A stretch of DNA of 33,531 bases from DUUI01 sp964345765 (GCA_964345765.1 CAYFSJ010000012.1:1-33531); one strand, 5' to 3'; positions 7,937-17,045 are shown, numbered from the stretch's first letter. Made by a program: numbers and translations. The notes: generated by a model from the sequence alone, not told the origin.

Positions 7937-7996
7937 GAAAACATTCCTTTCCTAATGATATAAGTATACCAACAGAAAAGAAATGTGACAGACTTT

Positions 7997-9439
7997 TTAT
8001 AAACTTTCTTGTAAATCTTGTTTAAATGCTTCCAATAATTGTTGAGGCCAATTTGTTGTTGACTCAAGTTTTCCACTAAAAAACCTTAATAGTTGTGGTT
8101 CATCAATAAATTTTAGACCACCAATTAAATCTCTATGTTTAAACAACCATTCAATACGATCAATAACATAATCAATTTGAGATAAGGTAAAGACTCGTCT
8201 TGGTAAAGCAATTCTGACTAATTCCATATTTGAGTAGGTTTCACTACCATCTGGTTGTCTTTCTTCTGATAAAGTTCCTCTTTCCATGGCTCTTATTCCA
8301 CCAGCAATATAGAGTGCGGCCGTGAGTGCCCCAGCAGGATACTCATCTTGAGATAAATGACTTACAAATTTTGAGGCATCCAGATGACAACCTAATCCAC
8401 CGGCTGGTGTTAAAACTGGAATTCCCTTATCTTTTAATTGATTAACCATGTATTCAATAAAAATAGGTCCTTGTTCAATCATATCCATGCTTAACGCTTC
8501 TTCTAAACCGATTGTGATAGCTTCCATTTCTCTAACACTCATTCCACCATAGGTTAAGAAACCTTCATATAAGGTGACTAAGCTTTTCATCTTTTCATAA
8601 TCTTCTTTATGTCTAATGGCGATGGCTCCACCACGAGCACTTCCTAATTTTCTGGCTGAAAAGTAAATAATGTCAAAGTATTGGGCAAGCTCATGACTAA
8701 TCTCTTTAATAGATAACTCTTTACAAGCATTTTCTCTGGTCTTAATAAAATATAAATTATCCGTTAGAAGTGAAGCGTCTAGGACTAACTTAACCTGGTG
8801 TTTTTGACATAATGAGTGAACTGTTTTCACATTTTCCAAAGAGAACGGTTGTCCACCAATTAAATTAGTCCCCGCTTCATATCTAACAAATGGGATATTG
8901 TGATGTTGGGTTAAAACTTTTTCTAGTTTATCGATATCCATATTTCCTTTAAATGGAAACTCAGATTGAACATTTAAGCCTTCATCAATTAAACATTCAA
9001 TCACTTCTCCTCCATTTCTAAGAATATGGGCTTTAGTGGTTGTAAAGTGATAGTTCATTGGAACAATGGATCCTTGACTCACAAAACTTTGGGCGATGAT
9101 ATTTTCACAGGCTCTTCCTTGATGGGCAGGTAATACAAAATCAATATTAAAAAAGTCTTGGATGGCTTTTTCAAATCGATCATAGGTTACTGAACCAGCA
9201 TAACTATCATCGGCTATATGCATGGCAGCAACTTGTCGATCACTCATTGCGTTGACACCACTGTCTGTTAACATATCCATAAAAACATCTTTGTTCTTAA
9301 GTAAGAAGGTATTGAAACCAGCCTCTTTGAGTTTCTTAACTCTTTCTTCAATGGGAAGTAATTGGAGAGCTTGAACAACTCTGACTTTATGTCTTTCTAA
9401 TGGAATGTTTTGTTTTGAAAAAAATTTGATCTCTCGCAT
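7997..9439 (-). CDS. Tryptophanase/tyrosine phenol-lyase family PLP enzyme
   Basis: This 480-residue beta-eliminating lyase aligns along its length with tryptophanase and tyrosine phenol-lyase: LLTDSGVNAMSDRQ (57-70), DSYAGS (78-83), AHQGRACEN (105-113), NYHFTTTKAH, TNLIGGQP (191-198), LDASLLTDNLYFIK, and ALPRRVFT (411-418). The PLP lysine is probably K264 in FSARKLGSARGG, a sequence that differs from the usual SAKKD/SGKKD. D221 is kept, but the arginine three residues later that contacts PLP in both known enzymes is L224. The HRPK segment that carries the phenol-contacting arginine of tyrosine phenol-lyase is also missing. The reaction is therefore probably alpha,beta-elimination or exchange on an amino acid, with unknown substrate. 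The start is ATG at 9439 behind AAAGGAG. A T-box controls it, which is odd for a purely degradative enzyme. Confidence 0.85.
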   Translation of the reverse strand: MREIKFFSKQNIPLERHKVRVVQALQLLPIEERVKKLKEAGFNTFLLKNKDVFMDMLTDSGVNAMSDRQVAAMHIADDSYAGSVTYDRFEKAIQDFFNIDFVLPAHQGRACENIIAQSFVSQGSIVPMNYHFTTTKAHILRNGGEVIECLIDEGLNVQSEFPFKGNMDIDKLEKVLTQHHNIPFVRYEAGTNLIGGQPFSLENVKTVHSLCQKHQVKLVLDASLLTDNLYFIKTRENACKELSIKEISHELAQYFDIIYFSARKLGSARGGAIAIRHKEDYEKMKSLVTLYEGFLTYGGMSVREMEAITIGLEEALSMDMIEQGPIFIEYMVNQLKDKGIPVLTPAGGLGCHLDASKFVSHLSQDEYPAGALTAALYIAGGIRAMERGTLSEERQPDGSETYSNMELVRIALPRRVFTLSQIDYVIDRIEWLFKHRDLIGGLKFIDEPQLLRFFSGKLESTTNWPQQLLEAFKQDLQESL

Positions 9440-9456
9440 GGGATTCTCCTTTACAC

Positions 9457-9692
9457 AAAAAAATCGTCCCCAAAGGACGACTAAACTCGTGGTACCACCT
9501 TCATTAATACTCTCTAGACATCTAACAATGTCTTGTGTAGATAACGACACACAACTTCGTAAACCATTACTTCATTCATGATTTCAGCTCTCAAGAGGTA
9601 CTTCAACTCAGTCTCATAATGTCTTTCAGCGACCGACATCTCTCTAAAAATCCACTGCGTTCTACTTTCTCTTGGTCCACGCTTTTGTTTAT
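9457..9692 (-). ncRNA. T-box riboswitch of the tryptophanase-family gene
   Basis: T-box leaders read the charging state of one tRNA and allow transcription when it is uncharged. Reading the minus strand: Stem I closes with CAAGAG/CTCTTG, has the AGTA motif in the specifier region, the AGAGAG bulge and a distal hairpin ATGTC-GGTCGCTGAAA-GACAT with the GNTG loop motif. The antiterminator has the T-box core AAGGTGGTACCACG (9488-9501). The terminator is TCGTCC/GGACGA (9464-9480) followed by seven T. The specifier triplet is probably TAC (tyrosine, 9598-9600). A one-base shift would give GTA (valine), since the usual purine after the codon is not seen. With its promoters it fills the 393-base gap 9440-9832; no further gene is seen there. 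Confidence 0.9.
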
Positions 9693-9698
9693 ACAAGC

Positions 9699-9727
9699 AT
9701 TATATCATCCCTTTCAGAAAAGTCTAA
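9699..9727 (-). promoter_or_regulatory. Promoter of the T-box/lyase transcript
   Basis: On the minus strand, -35 TTAGAC (9722-9727), a 17-base spacer and a perfect -10 TATAAT (9699-9704) start the transcript a few bases before the T-box. Confidence 0.75.
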
Positions 9728-9766
9728 CATTATTTTCATAAGAATGAAATTATTTTCAGTGTTTTC

Positions 9767-9796
9767 TTGCTAAAAATTTAACATTTTTGTTATAGT
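9767..9796 (+). promoter_or_regulatory. Possible promoter for the AraC-type regulator
   Basis: TTGCTA (9767-9772) and TATAGT (9791-9796) are spaced 18 bases, about 37 bases before the ATG. The -35 match is modest. Confidence 0.45.
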
Positions 9797-9832
9797 CTGA
9801 TTAATGACAAAATATCAAAAGAAAGGAGTTCT

Positions 9833-10657
9833 ATGATATCCACAAAAATTAACTTAAATCAATCCAATATGTTTCCTTTAGAAGTTAATCTAATGTATGT
9901 CACAGAGGCAGAGTCTGATACAAACTGGCATTCTACCCCTCATATTCATCCATTTGCTGAAATATTTTATGTGACTAAAGGAAAAGGCTTGTTTTGGATC
10001 GAAGAAGAAACATATCCTGTTGTTGAAAATGACATTATCTTTATCAACTCAAACATTAATCATACGGAGATGTTAGAAAATGATGAGGAGTTTAAGTATA
10101 TTGTTTTAGGGGTTTCTGGTATCAACTTTGATAATTTCCCACAAGAAGATTTCTTAATTCATAACTATAATCAACATAAACATGAAGTATTATATTACTT
10201 ACAAATGATTGTTAAAGAGGCCAATCAAAAAGAAGAAAACTACGAACAAGTAGTTCTTAGATTATTAGAGATTCTATTAATTAATTTATCTCGACGTGTC
10301 CATAATTTAGAATTATCAACGGTTCAGATTGAAAAGATTTCACTGGAGTGTGCCTTTGTTCAAAAGTATATCGATAAAAACTATGCATCTAAGATTACCC
10401 TTGATTCACTAGCTAGAATGACTCATACCTCTAAATATTATTTATCGCATGCATTTAAAGAATACAGTGGTCAATCCATCATTGATTACTTAATTGATAA
10501 GCGTATTGAAGAGGCGAGTGTCCTTTTAAAAACAACCAACCACCCGATTAGCGCAATTGCTCAGATGGTTGGTTATGAAACGACTTCTTATTTTAGCTCG
10601 GCTTTTAAAAATCGAATGAAGATGTCCCCACTTAATTATCGTAAGAAAGGAAATTAA
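9833..10657 (+). CDS. AraC family transcriptional regulator
   Basis: The 274-residue protein has an N-terminal cupin-type ligand domain (about 25-95: PHIHPFAEIFYVTKGKG, then NDIIFINSNINHTEM with metal-cupin-like histidines). Its C-terminal AraC DNA-binding domain (about 173-272) carries two helix-turn-helix units: ITLDSLARMTHTSKYYLSHA and HPISAIAQMVGYETTSYFSS, ending FKNRMKMSPLNYRKK. AAAGGAG precedes the start. It is transcribed away from the T-box-controlled lyase gene across a shared gap, so it could act on that promoter, but no operator was identified. The ligand is unknown. Its stop overlaps the stop of the convergent gpx gene on TTAA, with no terminator between them. Confidence 0.92.
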   Translation: MISTKINLNQSNMFPLEVNLMYVTEAESDTNWHSTPHIHPFAEIFYVTKGKGLFWIEEETYPVVENDIIFINSNINHTEMLENDEEFKYIVLGVSGINFDNFPQEDFLIHNYNQHKHEVLYYLQMIVKEANQKEENYEQVVLRLLEILLINLSRRVHNLELSTVQIEKISLECAFVQKYIDKNYASKITLDSLARMTHTSKYYLSHAFKEYSGQSIIDYLIDKRIEEASVLLKTTNHPISAIAQMVGYETTSYFSSAFKNRMKMSPLNYRKKGN

Positions 10658-11127
10658 AGAATTTCTACAATTTTTGGTTCAATTTGTTTAGGAGTTGTTG
10701 TTGGCGCAAAGCGGTCAACTACTTCTCCTTTTTTATTAACCAAAAACTTAGTAAAGTTCCATTTTATGTCTTCATTAAACAGTCCTGATTGTTGTGATTT
10801 CAAATAAGTATAGAGTGGGTGTTCATTTTCTCCATTGACTTCAATCTTATCAAACATTGGAAAGTCAACATGATAGTTGAGTGAACAAAACTCTATAATC
10901 TGTTCTATCGCATCTGGGTCTTGTTGATTAAACTGATTACATGGAAAACCTAAGACAACTAATCCTTTATCTTGATACTTTTCATAAAGTTCTTGAAGGC
11001 CTTCAAATTGTTTTGTGAATCCACAATAACTGGCTGTATTTACAATTAAGAGTGTTTTATCTTTATAGTCAGAAAGCCTAACCATTTTTTGATCAGGCTT
11101 TCTCACTTCTATTTCATAGATATTCAT
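10654..11127 (-). CDS. Glutathione peroxidase family thiol peroxidase
   Basis: This 157-residue enzyme reduces peroxides. The family tetrad is present: C35 in NTASYCGFTKQ (Cys in place of selenocysteine), Q65 in FPCNQF, and W123 and N124 in KWNFTKFLV. C63 and C81 are further cysteines; in bacterial and plant members a second Cys resolves the intermediate, usually with thioredoxin as the reductant rather than glutathione. The start shares one base with the gpmI stop (TAATG), so it is co-transcribed and coupled with gpmI. It is the last gene of the pth-mfd-rqcP-gpmI-gpx run. Confidence 0.93.
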   Translation of the reverse strand: MNIYEIEVRKPDQKMVRLSDYKDKTLLIVNTASYCGFTKQFEGLQELYEKYQDKGLVVLGFPCNQFNQQDPDAIEQIIEFCSLNYHVDFPMFDKIEVNGENEHPLYTYLKSQQSGLFNEDIKWNFTKFLVNKKGEVVDRFAPTTTPKQIEPKIVEIL

Positions 11128-12713
11128 TATTTGATTTCTTTAATAATACTTTCTTCCCAGATATCGTGTTTTTTAACACCTAATAAATCAGTGACGGTTG
11201 CCGCCACATTAGCTAAACCAAAGTTTCCTTCTTTTAGGGTCACATCACGATTATAAATAATAAATGGAACTGGATTTAATGTATGAGAGGTTTTAGGTTG
11301 TAAAACATCTGTTTCTTTCTTCTTCGCTTGATACATTTCATCCGCATTCCCATGGTCTGCCAAGATAATTAAGGTAGAACCTGTTTCATCGGCCACTTTC
11401 TTAATTCGACCTATGGCTAAATCAACTGCTTCAACAGAAATAACGGCAGCTTCATAATCACCTGTGTGTCCGACCATATCTCCATTAGGGAAGTTTAGGC
11501 GGATAAAGTCATATTTCCCACCTTTCATAGCGTCTAAGACAATGTCTGTGATTTCAGCTGATTTCATCCATGGACGTTGATCAAATGGAACATTGTCCCC
11601 TTCAACTTCAATCCATGTTTCTAAGTTTTCATCAACTTTTTCAGAACGGTTACCATTCCAGAAATAAGTCACGTGACCATATTTTTGAGTTTCCGAAATC
11701 GCTAAGGTATTTAAATTATTTTCAACAAGGGTGTCGGTTAATGTGTTGGTAATATGTGGTGGTTCAACTAAGAAATTCTTAGGAAGCTTTAAGTCTCCAT
11801 CATATTGAAGCATTCCAGCATACATAACTTCTGGAACACGGATACGGTCGAATTTATCAAAGGAATCATCGCCTTCAAAGGCTTTAGAGATTTCTATGGC
11901 ACGGTCTCCTCTGAAGTTAAAGAAGACGACAGAGTCACCATCGACAATTGGCGCAACAGCATGACCATCTTTTTCAATGACCCAAGCAGGAATGTATTGA
12001 TCAGATAATCCTTCTGTTTCTTGACGATAGGTAGAGATTGCTTCGGTGGCACTGCTAAATTGTCTCGCATTACCTAAGACATGGGTTTGCCATCCAATAT
12101 TGACCATGTTCCAATCAGCGTCATAACGGTCCATAGTGACTAACATTCTTCCGCCACCACTGGCAATAAAACTATCAAAAGCATCATCATTTAGTTGTGC
12201 CATATGGTTTTCTAATTCACTAATATATTCTAAAGCAGAGGTTGCGCCTACATCACGTCCATCACTTAGGGCATGAACAGCTACTCTATTAACACCATCT
12301 TGTTTTAGGTGACTTAACATTGCTTTAACGTGGTTAATATGTGAGTGGACATTTCCATCAGACAATAAACCAATTAAGTGGAAGGTGTTGTGTCCTTTCA
12401 CACGATCAGTCAGTTGTTTCCAAGTGTCTGTTTTAAACATGCTACCATCACCAATGCTTTGGTTAACAAGTTTTGCCCCTTGAGCATAAATTTGTCCTGC
12501 TCCTAAGGCATTATGTCCTACTTCTGAGTTACCCATATCATCATCGGTTGGTAGACCGACTGCTTCTCCATGGGCTTTTAATGTGGTAAATGGACTGGTT
12601 TCCATTAATTCTCTTAAATGAGGTAAATAGGCGTTTTTAACGGCATTTCCATTGTCTTTTTCAGTTAGACCAACACCGTCCATAACAATTAATACTACTG
12701 GTTTTTTCTTCAT
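11127..12713 (-). CDS. gpmI: 2,3-bisphosphoglycerate-independent phosphoglycerate mutase
   Basis: GpmI interconverts 3- and 2-phosphoglycerate in glycolysis using two metal ions, usually Mn. The alkaline-phosphatase-fold metal site is seen in VLIVMDGVGL at the start and in ADHGNADEMY near the C-terminus. The phospho-serine is S63 in DDDMGNSEVGHNALGAG. With ATG at 12713 the protein has 528 residues, slightly above the usual 510. AAGGAG lies seven bases upstream of that ATG; the ATG directly before it (12716) is the alternative. Glycolytic gpmI is not a usual member of the pth-mfd-rqcP neighbourhood, so its placement here is a lineage feature. Confidence 0.95.
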   Translation of the reverse strand: MKKKPVVLIVMDGVGLTEKDNGNAVKNAYLPHLRELMETSPFTTLKAHGEAVGLPTDDDMGNSEVGHNALGAGQIYAQGAKLVNQSIGDGSMFKTDTWKQLTDRVKGHNTFHLIGLLSDGNVHSHINHVKAMLSHLKQDGVNRVAVHALSDGRDVGATSALEYISELENHMAQLNDDAFDSFIASGGGRMLVTMDRYDADWNMVNIGWQTHVLGNARQFSSATEAISTYRQETEGLSDQYIPAWVIEKDGHAVAPIVDGDSVVFFNFRGDRAIEISKAFEGDDSFDKFDRIRVPEVMYAGMLQYDGDLKLPKNFLVEPPHITNTLTDTLVENNLNTLAISETQKYGHVTYFWNGNRSEKVDENLETWIEVEGDNVPFDQRPWMKSAEITDIVLDAMKGGKYDFIRLNFPNGDMVGHTGDYEAAVISVEAVDLAIGRIKKVADETGSTLIILADHGNADEMYQAKKKETDVLQPKTSHTLNPVPFIIYNRDVTLKEGNFGLANVAATVTDLLGVKKHDIWEESIIKEIK

Positions 12714-12750
12714 CATTTCGCTCCTTAACGTCACTATTCTAACACTTTAC

Positions 12751-13038
12751 TCACTGAGTTTCATTATCTTTCATTAAGTGATTTTGACTAACTTTTTCAC
12801 TAGATAAAATTTCATAGATTGGGTTCTCACTCTTCTTGGATTGAGCTTTAATATCTAACACTTTTATCTTAAGCAAACGATTGCCAAACTCAATATCAAT
12901 AATATCGTCTATCTTTACTTCGGTACTGGCCTTAACTACTTTATCATTTATTTTTAGGCGTCCTTGGTCTCCTAATTCTTTAGCAACGGTTCTTCTTTTA
13001 AGAACTCTTGCTGCTTTTAAATATTTGTCAATTCGCAC
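12751..13038 (-). CDS. rqcP: S4 domain RNA-binding protein RqcP
   Basis: RqcP (YabO, Hsp15 family) binds the 50S subunit and helps RqcH add alanine tails to stalled nascent chains in ribosome quality control. The S4 domain fills the first 60 residues: MRIDKYLKAARVLKRRTVAKEL, then GRLKINDKVVKASTEVKIDD. The start is GTG at 13038 with AGGAGG six bases upstream. The 95 residues include a short charged C-terminal tail. It overlaps the mfd 3' end by 11 bases, as in many Bacillota. Confidence 0.92.
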   Translation of the reverse strand: MRIDKYLKAARVLKRRTVAKELGDQGRLKINDKVVKASTEVKIDDIIDIEFGNRLLKIKVLDIKAQSKKSENPIYEILSSEKVSQNHLMKDNETQ

Positions 13039-16000
13039 GACTTACCTCCTTGCTCTTAATTTTTCTTAGTAACTCTATCATGTCATAGAGGGCTGTTCTT
13101 GATTTTGGGATACTTAATGTAATTTTATTTTTTAAATACTTAAGTTTAATGGTGTTGTTAATATGACTGACCACCTCAAAGAGTTTAATTCCATCGACCT
13201 GTTGAGAAAAGGCCTCACTTAAGACAATTTCAAATTGTCTTGGTCTGTCTCTGAAATCTTCAACATGATCTTCATTTAAGAATAATTCAAGTTGTTTCTT
13301 CTCTAAAAGAAGCAGAATTGCTTTTGAGAACTGGCCATAACGATCGGCTGTATCATGGTAAAACTGTTCAAGTTGGTTTAAGTTTTTAATCTTATCGATT
13401 CGTTGATATAAATCAATCTTCAATCCTGAGTCCATGGTGTACTCATCTGGGATATAGCCATCGACATTTAAATTTAAAACTGTTTCTTTTGGTGGGACTA
13501 CTCGATGATTTTGTTTCTCATCCAACGCTTCTTGTAATAATTCAATATATAAGTCCATTCCTACCGTATCGATAAAGCCTGATTGATTTCCACCCAGTAT
13601 TTCACCTGCCCCTCGTATAGTTAAGTCTCTCATGGCAATTTTATAGCCAGAGCCAAGTTGTGTAAATTCTTTAATGGCTTCTAAGCGTTTGCTTGCTATT
13701 TCAGAGAGTTGTTTTCTTGGATTGACCAACAAATACGCATAGGCTGGTCGATCGGAACGGCCAACACGTCCTTTAATTTGGTATAACTGACTAAGTCCAA
13801 AACGGTCCGCTTGATCAATAATCATCGTATTGGCATTTGGGATATCAATTCCTGTTTCAACTATGGTGGTACAGACTAAAATTTGAATCTCATTGTTATT
13901 GAAGTCGACCATCACTTGTTCGATTTCAGCTCGATGCATCTTCCCATGAGCTACACCTACCTTATATTCTGGAAATTGTTGTTGCAGGCGATAGGCAACT
14001 GAGAAGATGTTGTTGGTGTTGTTATACAGATAAAAGACTTGTCCTTGTCGAGACATTTCTTTTTCAATTAAGTCAAAGATTAGTTTTTCACTTTTTTCAA
14101 CGACATGGGTCATTACTGGTAATCGATTTTTAGGTGGAGTATTAAGTTGAGATAACGACCGTAAACCAACTAGTGACATTTGAAGGGTTCTTGGAATTGG
14201 GGTGGCTGATAAGGATAAAACATCGATATTTGTTTTTAATTCTTTAATTCTTTCTTTTTGAGCGACCCCAAAGCGTTGTTCTTCATCGATGATTAAAAAA
14301 CCTAAATCATGGTATTTAACATCTTTACTTAACACACGATGTGTTCCAATTAAAATATCTATCTTACCATTGTTTACATCTTTAAGAATTTGTTTTTGAT
14401 GACTTGGCTCAACAAATCGATTCAACAAGGCTATATTAACTGGATAATTTCTGAAGCGTTCCTTAAAGGTTCGATAATGTTGTTGCGATAAGACAGTGGT
14501 TGGACATAAGAAGACCACTTGTTTATTGTCGATGACGGCTTTAAAGGCTCCTCGAATGGCAACTTCTGTCTTTCCAAAGCCTACATCACCACATAATAAT
14601 CGATCCATTGGAAGATCCGATTCCATGTCAGCTTTCATTTCTTTAATGGCTATTTCTTGGTCTTTTGTGAGTTCATACTCAAATTCTTCTTCAAATTCTT
14701 GTAATAATTGTGTGTCTGGACTAAATGCGTAGCCTTTCGCATTTTTTCTTTCTTGATAGAGTTGAATTAATTTATCGGCAATGTCATTGACACTGTTTTT
14801 AATGCGTTCTTTTGTTTTTGCCCATGCCCCGCTGCCTAGTTTTGAGAGTTTAACATTCACTCCTTCAGAGGAGATGAATTTTCGAACAAGTTTAAATTGT
14901 TCTAATGGTACTAATAGAACATCATTGTTTTGATAGGCAATATGTAGGAAATCTTTATGATGATTATCTACTTCTTTGGTTTCTAATCCCAGATATCTTC
15001 CGATTCCATAATTTCGATGGACGACATAGTCACCCACTTTTATATCGGCAATACCTGTAAGACTTTGGGCTGATTTAAATTGATGTTCATAACGACTTCT
15101 CTTTTGAATCGTATTAAATAGTTCATAAGATGAATAAACATAGATTTCATCGTTTATCACAAAACCACGATTAAGTGGATGTATTTGTATGTTGATGCCC
15201 TTAAATAACTTATTGGATGTGACCATATTATAAGGCAGATTGAGTTTGGTTAAGACATCGATTAATTCTTCAACTTCTTTATGAGTAACACTTAAGACGA
15301 CTTTCTTATCTAAGGCTATCTTAGTGATGCTTAAAAGATGTTCTTCCAATTCTAGTTGAGGATGGAAGATTTCATAGATTGGTAGCTGGTAACTATCTTT
15401 TTTGGATTGAAACTGATCAAAAATAACAGGTTTAACCTTTTCTAGCGCTTGATCAAAATGAACAAATTGATCAAAGATGGCTACTCTGTTTTGTTCTTGT
15501 ATTTCTTCTTGTTGAAATTCTACAGATTCGTTGATAAAGAATTTATTGGCTCTTTCGATACTTTGAATATTTGATAAGATGACTAGCGAATTAGAGAAAT
15601 AATCGATTAAAGTATTCTTGTTTGAAGCTAATGAGAAGTATTGGTAATGTTGTGGACTATAAAAACCTGCTAAGAACTGGTCTAATTCTGTGAAGACTTT
15701 TAGACTTAATTCTTCTTGTTTTAAATCGACTAAATTTTTAACTTTCTCTTTGACTTCTGTTTTTTGAGTGTCAGTTAATAATTGATCACTAGCCACAAAT
15801 ATGGTTACTTCTTCTAAAGTTTGAATTGTTTTTTGAGTTTCTATGTCAAAGAATCGAATGCTTTCGATGATATCGTCGAAAAATTCAATCCTGACTGGGG
15901 CATCATGTTGAATTGAGTAAACATCGATAATTCCTCCTCTTTGAGCGAAGGTTAAGACTTGTTCCACAACGGGAGTTCTTTTATATCCTAATGAAATTAA

Positions 16001-16444
16001 CTGTTTGCCTAAGGTTTCTAAATTAATGATATCATCCACTTTAATGGTCATGGTTGAATGACTAATTAATTGTTTTTGTGGTAAATAACGTAAAAAAGAG
16101 GATGATGAGGTTATAACAACATCGACTGGTTCAAAGAGTAATTGATATAGTGCGCTTAATCGTGCTTGAAATCCTTCTGGTGAACTAGCGATGGCTTCAA
16201 TTCGTATCGATTCTTCATGTTCAAAACGAACAATTTTCAAGCTAGGATCTAAAAATTGAAGGGTTGATTGAATTTTTTCTGATTGAATAGGATTTTCTTT
16301 AATAAGTAAGATTGGTTGTTGATTGGTTTGATGTGAGGCTAAGATTAAACTAGCCTCTTGGATGAGGCTAACATTTGAAAATCCATAGTCACTTTGAGTC
16401 AGTGCATCTGAATACTGTTGTAAATAGTGATAAAACCATTTCAT
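13028..16444 (-). CDS. mfd: Transcription-repair coupling factor
   Basis: Mfd is an ATP-driven translocase that pushes stalled RNA polymerase off DNA and recruits UvrA. All modules are visible in 1138 residues: an N-terminal UvrB-like region without ATPase motifs (about 1-340); the RNA-polymerase-interaction domain near YVVHRNYGIGRYLGLETKE (about 480-500); the RecG-like helicase core with LLCGDVGFGKTE (Walker A, near residue 620) and IIDEEQRFGV (Walker B, DEEQ); the TRG motif area with GRVGRS; and the C-terminal TRCF domain. The start is ATG at 16444, overlapping the pth stop as ATGA. Gene order pth-mfd-rqcP is conserved. Confidence 0.97.
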   Translation of the reverse strand: MKWFYHYLQQYSDALTQSDYGFSNVSLIQEASLILASHQTNQQPILLIKENPIQSEKIQSTLQFLDPSLKIVRFEHEESIRIEAIASSPEGFQARLSALYQLLFEPVDVVITSSSSFLRYLPQKQLISHSTMTIKVDDIINLETLGKQLISLGYKRTPVVEQVLTFAQRGGIIDVYSIQHDAPVRIEFFDDIIESIRFFDIETQKTIQTLEEVTIFVASDQLLTDTQKTEVKEKVKNLVDLKQEELSLKVFTELDQFLAGFYSPQHYQYFSLASNKNTLIDYFSNSLVILSNIQSIERANKFFINESVEFQQEEIQEQNRVAIFDQFVHFDQALEKVKPVIFDQFQSKKDSYQLPIYEIFHPQLELEEHLLSITKIALDKKVVLSVTHKEVEELIDVLTKLNLPYNMVTSNKLFKGINIQIHPLNRGFVINDEIYVYSSYELFNTIQKRSRYEHQFKSAQSLTGIADIKVGDYVVHRNYGIGRYLGLETKEVDNHHKDFLHIAYQNNDVLLVPLEQFKLVRKFISSEGVNVKLSKLGSGAWAKTKERIKNSVNDIADKLIQLYQERKNAKGYAFSPDTQLLQEFEEEFEYELTKDQEIAIKEMKADMESDLPMDRLLCGDVGFGKTEVAIRGAFKAVIDNKQVVFLCPTTVLSQQHYRTFKERFRNYPVNIALLNRFVEPSHQKQILKDVNNGKIDILIGTHRVLSKDVKYHDLGFLIIDEEQRFGVAQKERIKELKTNIDVLSLSATPIPRTLQMSLVGLRSLSQLNTPPKNRLPVMTHVVEKSEKLIFDLIEKEMSRQGQVFYLYNNTNNIFSVAYRLQQQFPEYKVGVAHGKMHRAEIEQVMVDFNNNEIQILVCTTIVETGIDIPNANTMIIDQADRFGLSQLYQIKGRVGRSDRPAYAYLLVNPRKQLSEIASKRLEAIKEFTQLGSGYKIAMRDLTIRGAGEILGGNQSGFIDTVGMDLYIELLQEALDEKQNHRVVPPKETVLNLNVDGYIPDEYTMDSGLKIDLYQRIDKIKNLNQLEQFYHDTADRYGQFSKAILLLLEKKQLELFLNEDHVEDFRDRPRQFEIVLSEAFSQQVDGIKLFEVVSHINNTIKLKYLKNKITLSIPKSRTALYDMIELLRKIKSKEVSRAN

Positions 16445-17010
16445 ATTTGGAGATCTCCATTAAATTGGTTCATTGTTTGTTGGATGTCGGTTTTAATCCA
16501 AAGAATTATTCCTTCTTTGGCATGTTGTATGCTTTTTTGATAGAGCTCACGATTTTCTTTTTCTACTTTGCCTAAGACATAATCGGCGGTGGGAATTAAT
16601 TTATCGTTTCCTATTCCTATTTTACAGCGATTAAAGTCTTTGGTTGAAAGGTGTTTAATGATGTCTCTGATTCCTCTTTGTCCACCATCACTTCCGTTAG
16701 GTCGAAAGCGTACTTTTCCTACGGGTAAGTCTAAATCATCGCTAATGACGATTAAATCTTTGATGTCTATTTTATAGTAATTGAGTAATGAAATAACGGC
16801 ATGGCCTGATAAATTCATAAAGGTTTGAGGTTTGACTAAAAGGATATCTTGTCCTTGATATTTAAATTTTGTATAGTGTGCATTAAACTTTTTTGTGTCT
16901 AAGCTTACGCCAAAAAAAGTACATAACTCATCGATGACTAAAAAACCGGTGTTATGTCTTGTTTTTTGATACTGTTTTCCTGGATTTCCTAAACCGACAA
17001 TACATTTCAT
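16441..17010 (-). CDS. pth: Peptidyl-tRNA hydrolase
   Basis: Pth cleaves peptidyl-tRNA that has dropped off ribosomes. The 189-residue protein has the signature VGLGNPGKQYQKTRHNTGF, with N10 and the catalytic H19, and the SDDLDLPVGKVRFRPNGSDGGQRG segment that holds the catalytic aspartate and the tRNA-contacting loop. The ribosome binding site before the ATG is weak. It heads the pth-mfd-rqcP-gpmI-gpx run and lies just beyond the jag terminator, so it probably has its own promoter in the 17011-17045 interval, although only a poor TAAAAT -10 is visible. Confidence 0.96.
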   Translation of the reverse strand: MKCIVGLGNPGKQYQKTRHNTGFLVIDELCTFFGVSLDTKKFNAHYTKFKYQGQDILLVKPQTFMNLSGHAVISLLNYYKIDIKDLIVISDDLDLPVGKVRFRPNGSDGGQRGIRDIIKHLSTKDFNRCKIGIGNDKLIPTADYVLGKVEKENRELYQKSIQHAKEGIILWIKTDIQQTMNQFNGDLQI

Positions 17011-17045
17011 ATGACTCTATTTTACACTAATTAATGCTTTAATAA

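Noticed and set aside
7997..9439. Calling the lyase tyrosine phenol-lyase from the UAC-like specifier
   Set aside because: The residues that recognise the tyrosine ring are not conserved, and the specifier register is uncertain; only the family is claimed.
9514..9696. A 60-codon open frame on the minus strand upstream of the lyase gene
   Set aside because: It coincides with the T-box leader, has no family resemblance, and its sequence is fully explained by the RNA structure.
14496..14732. Plus-strand frame inside mfd, plus others at 11570, 11805, 12881, 16375 and 16589
   Set aside because: All lie inside well-conserved genes on the other strand and show no domain features or proper start signals.
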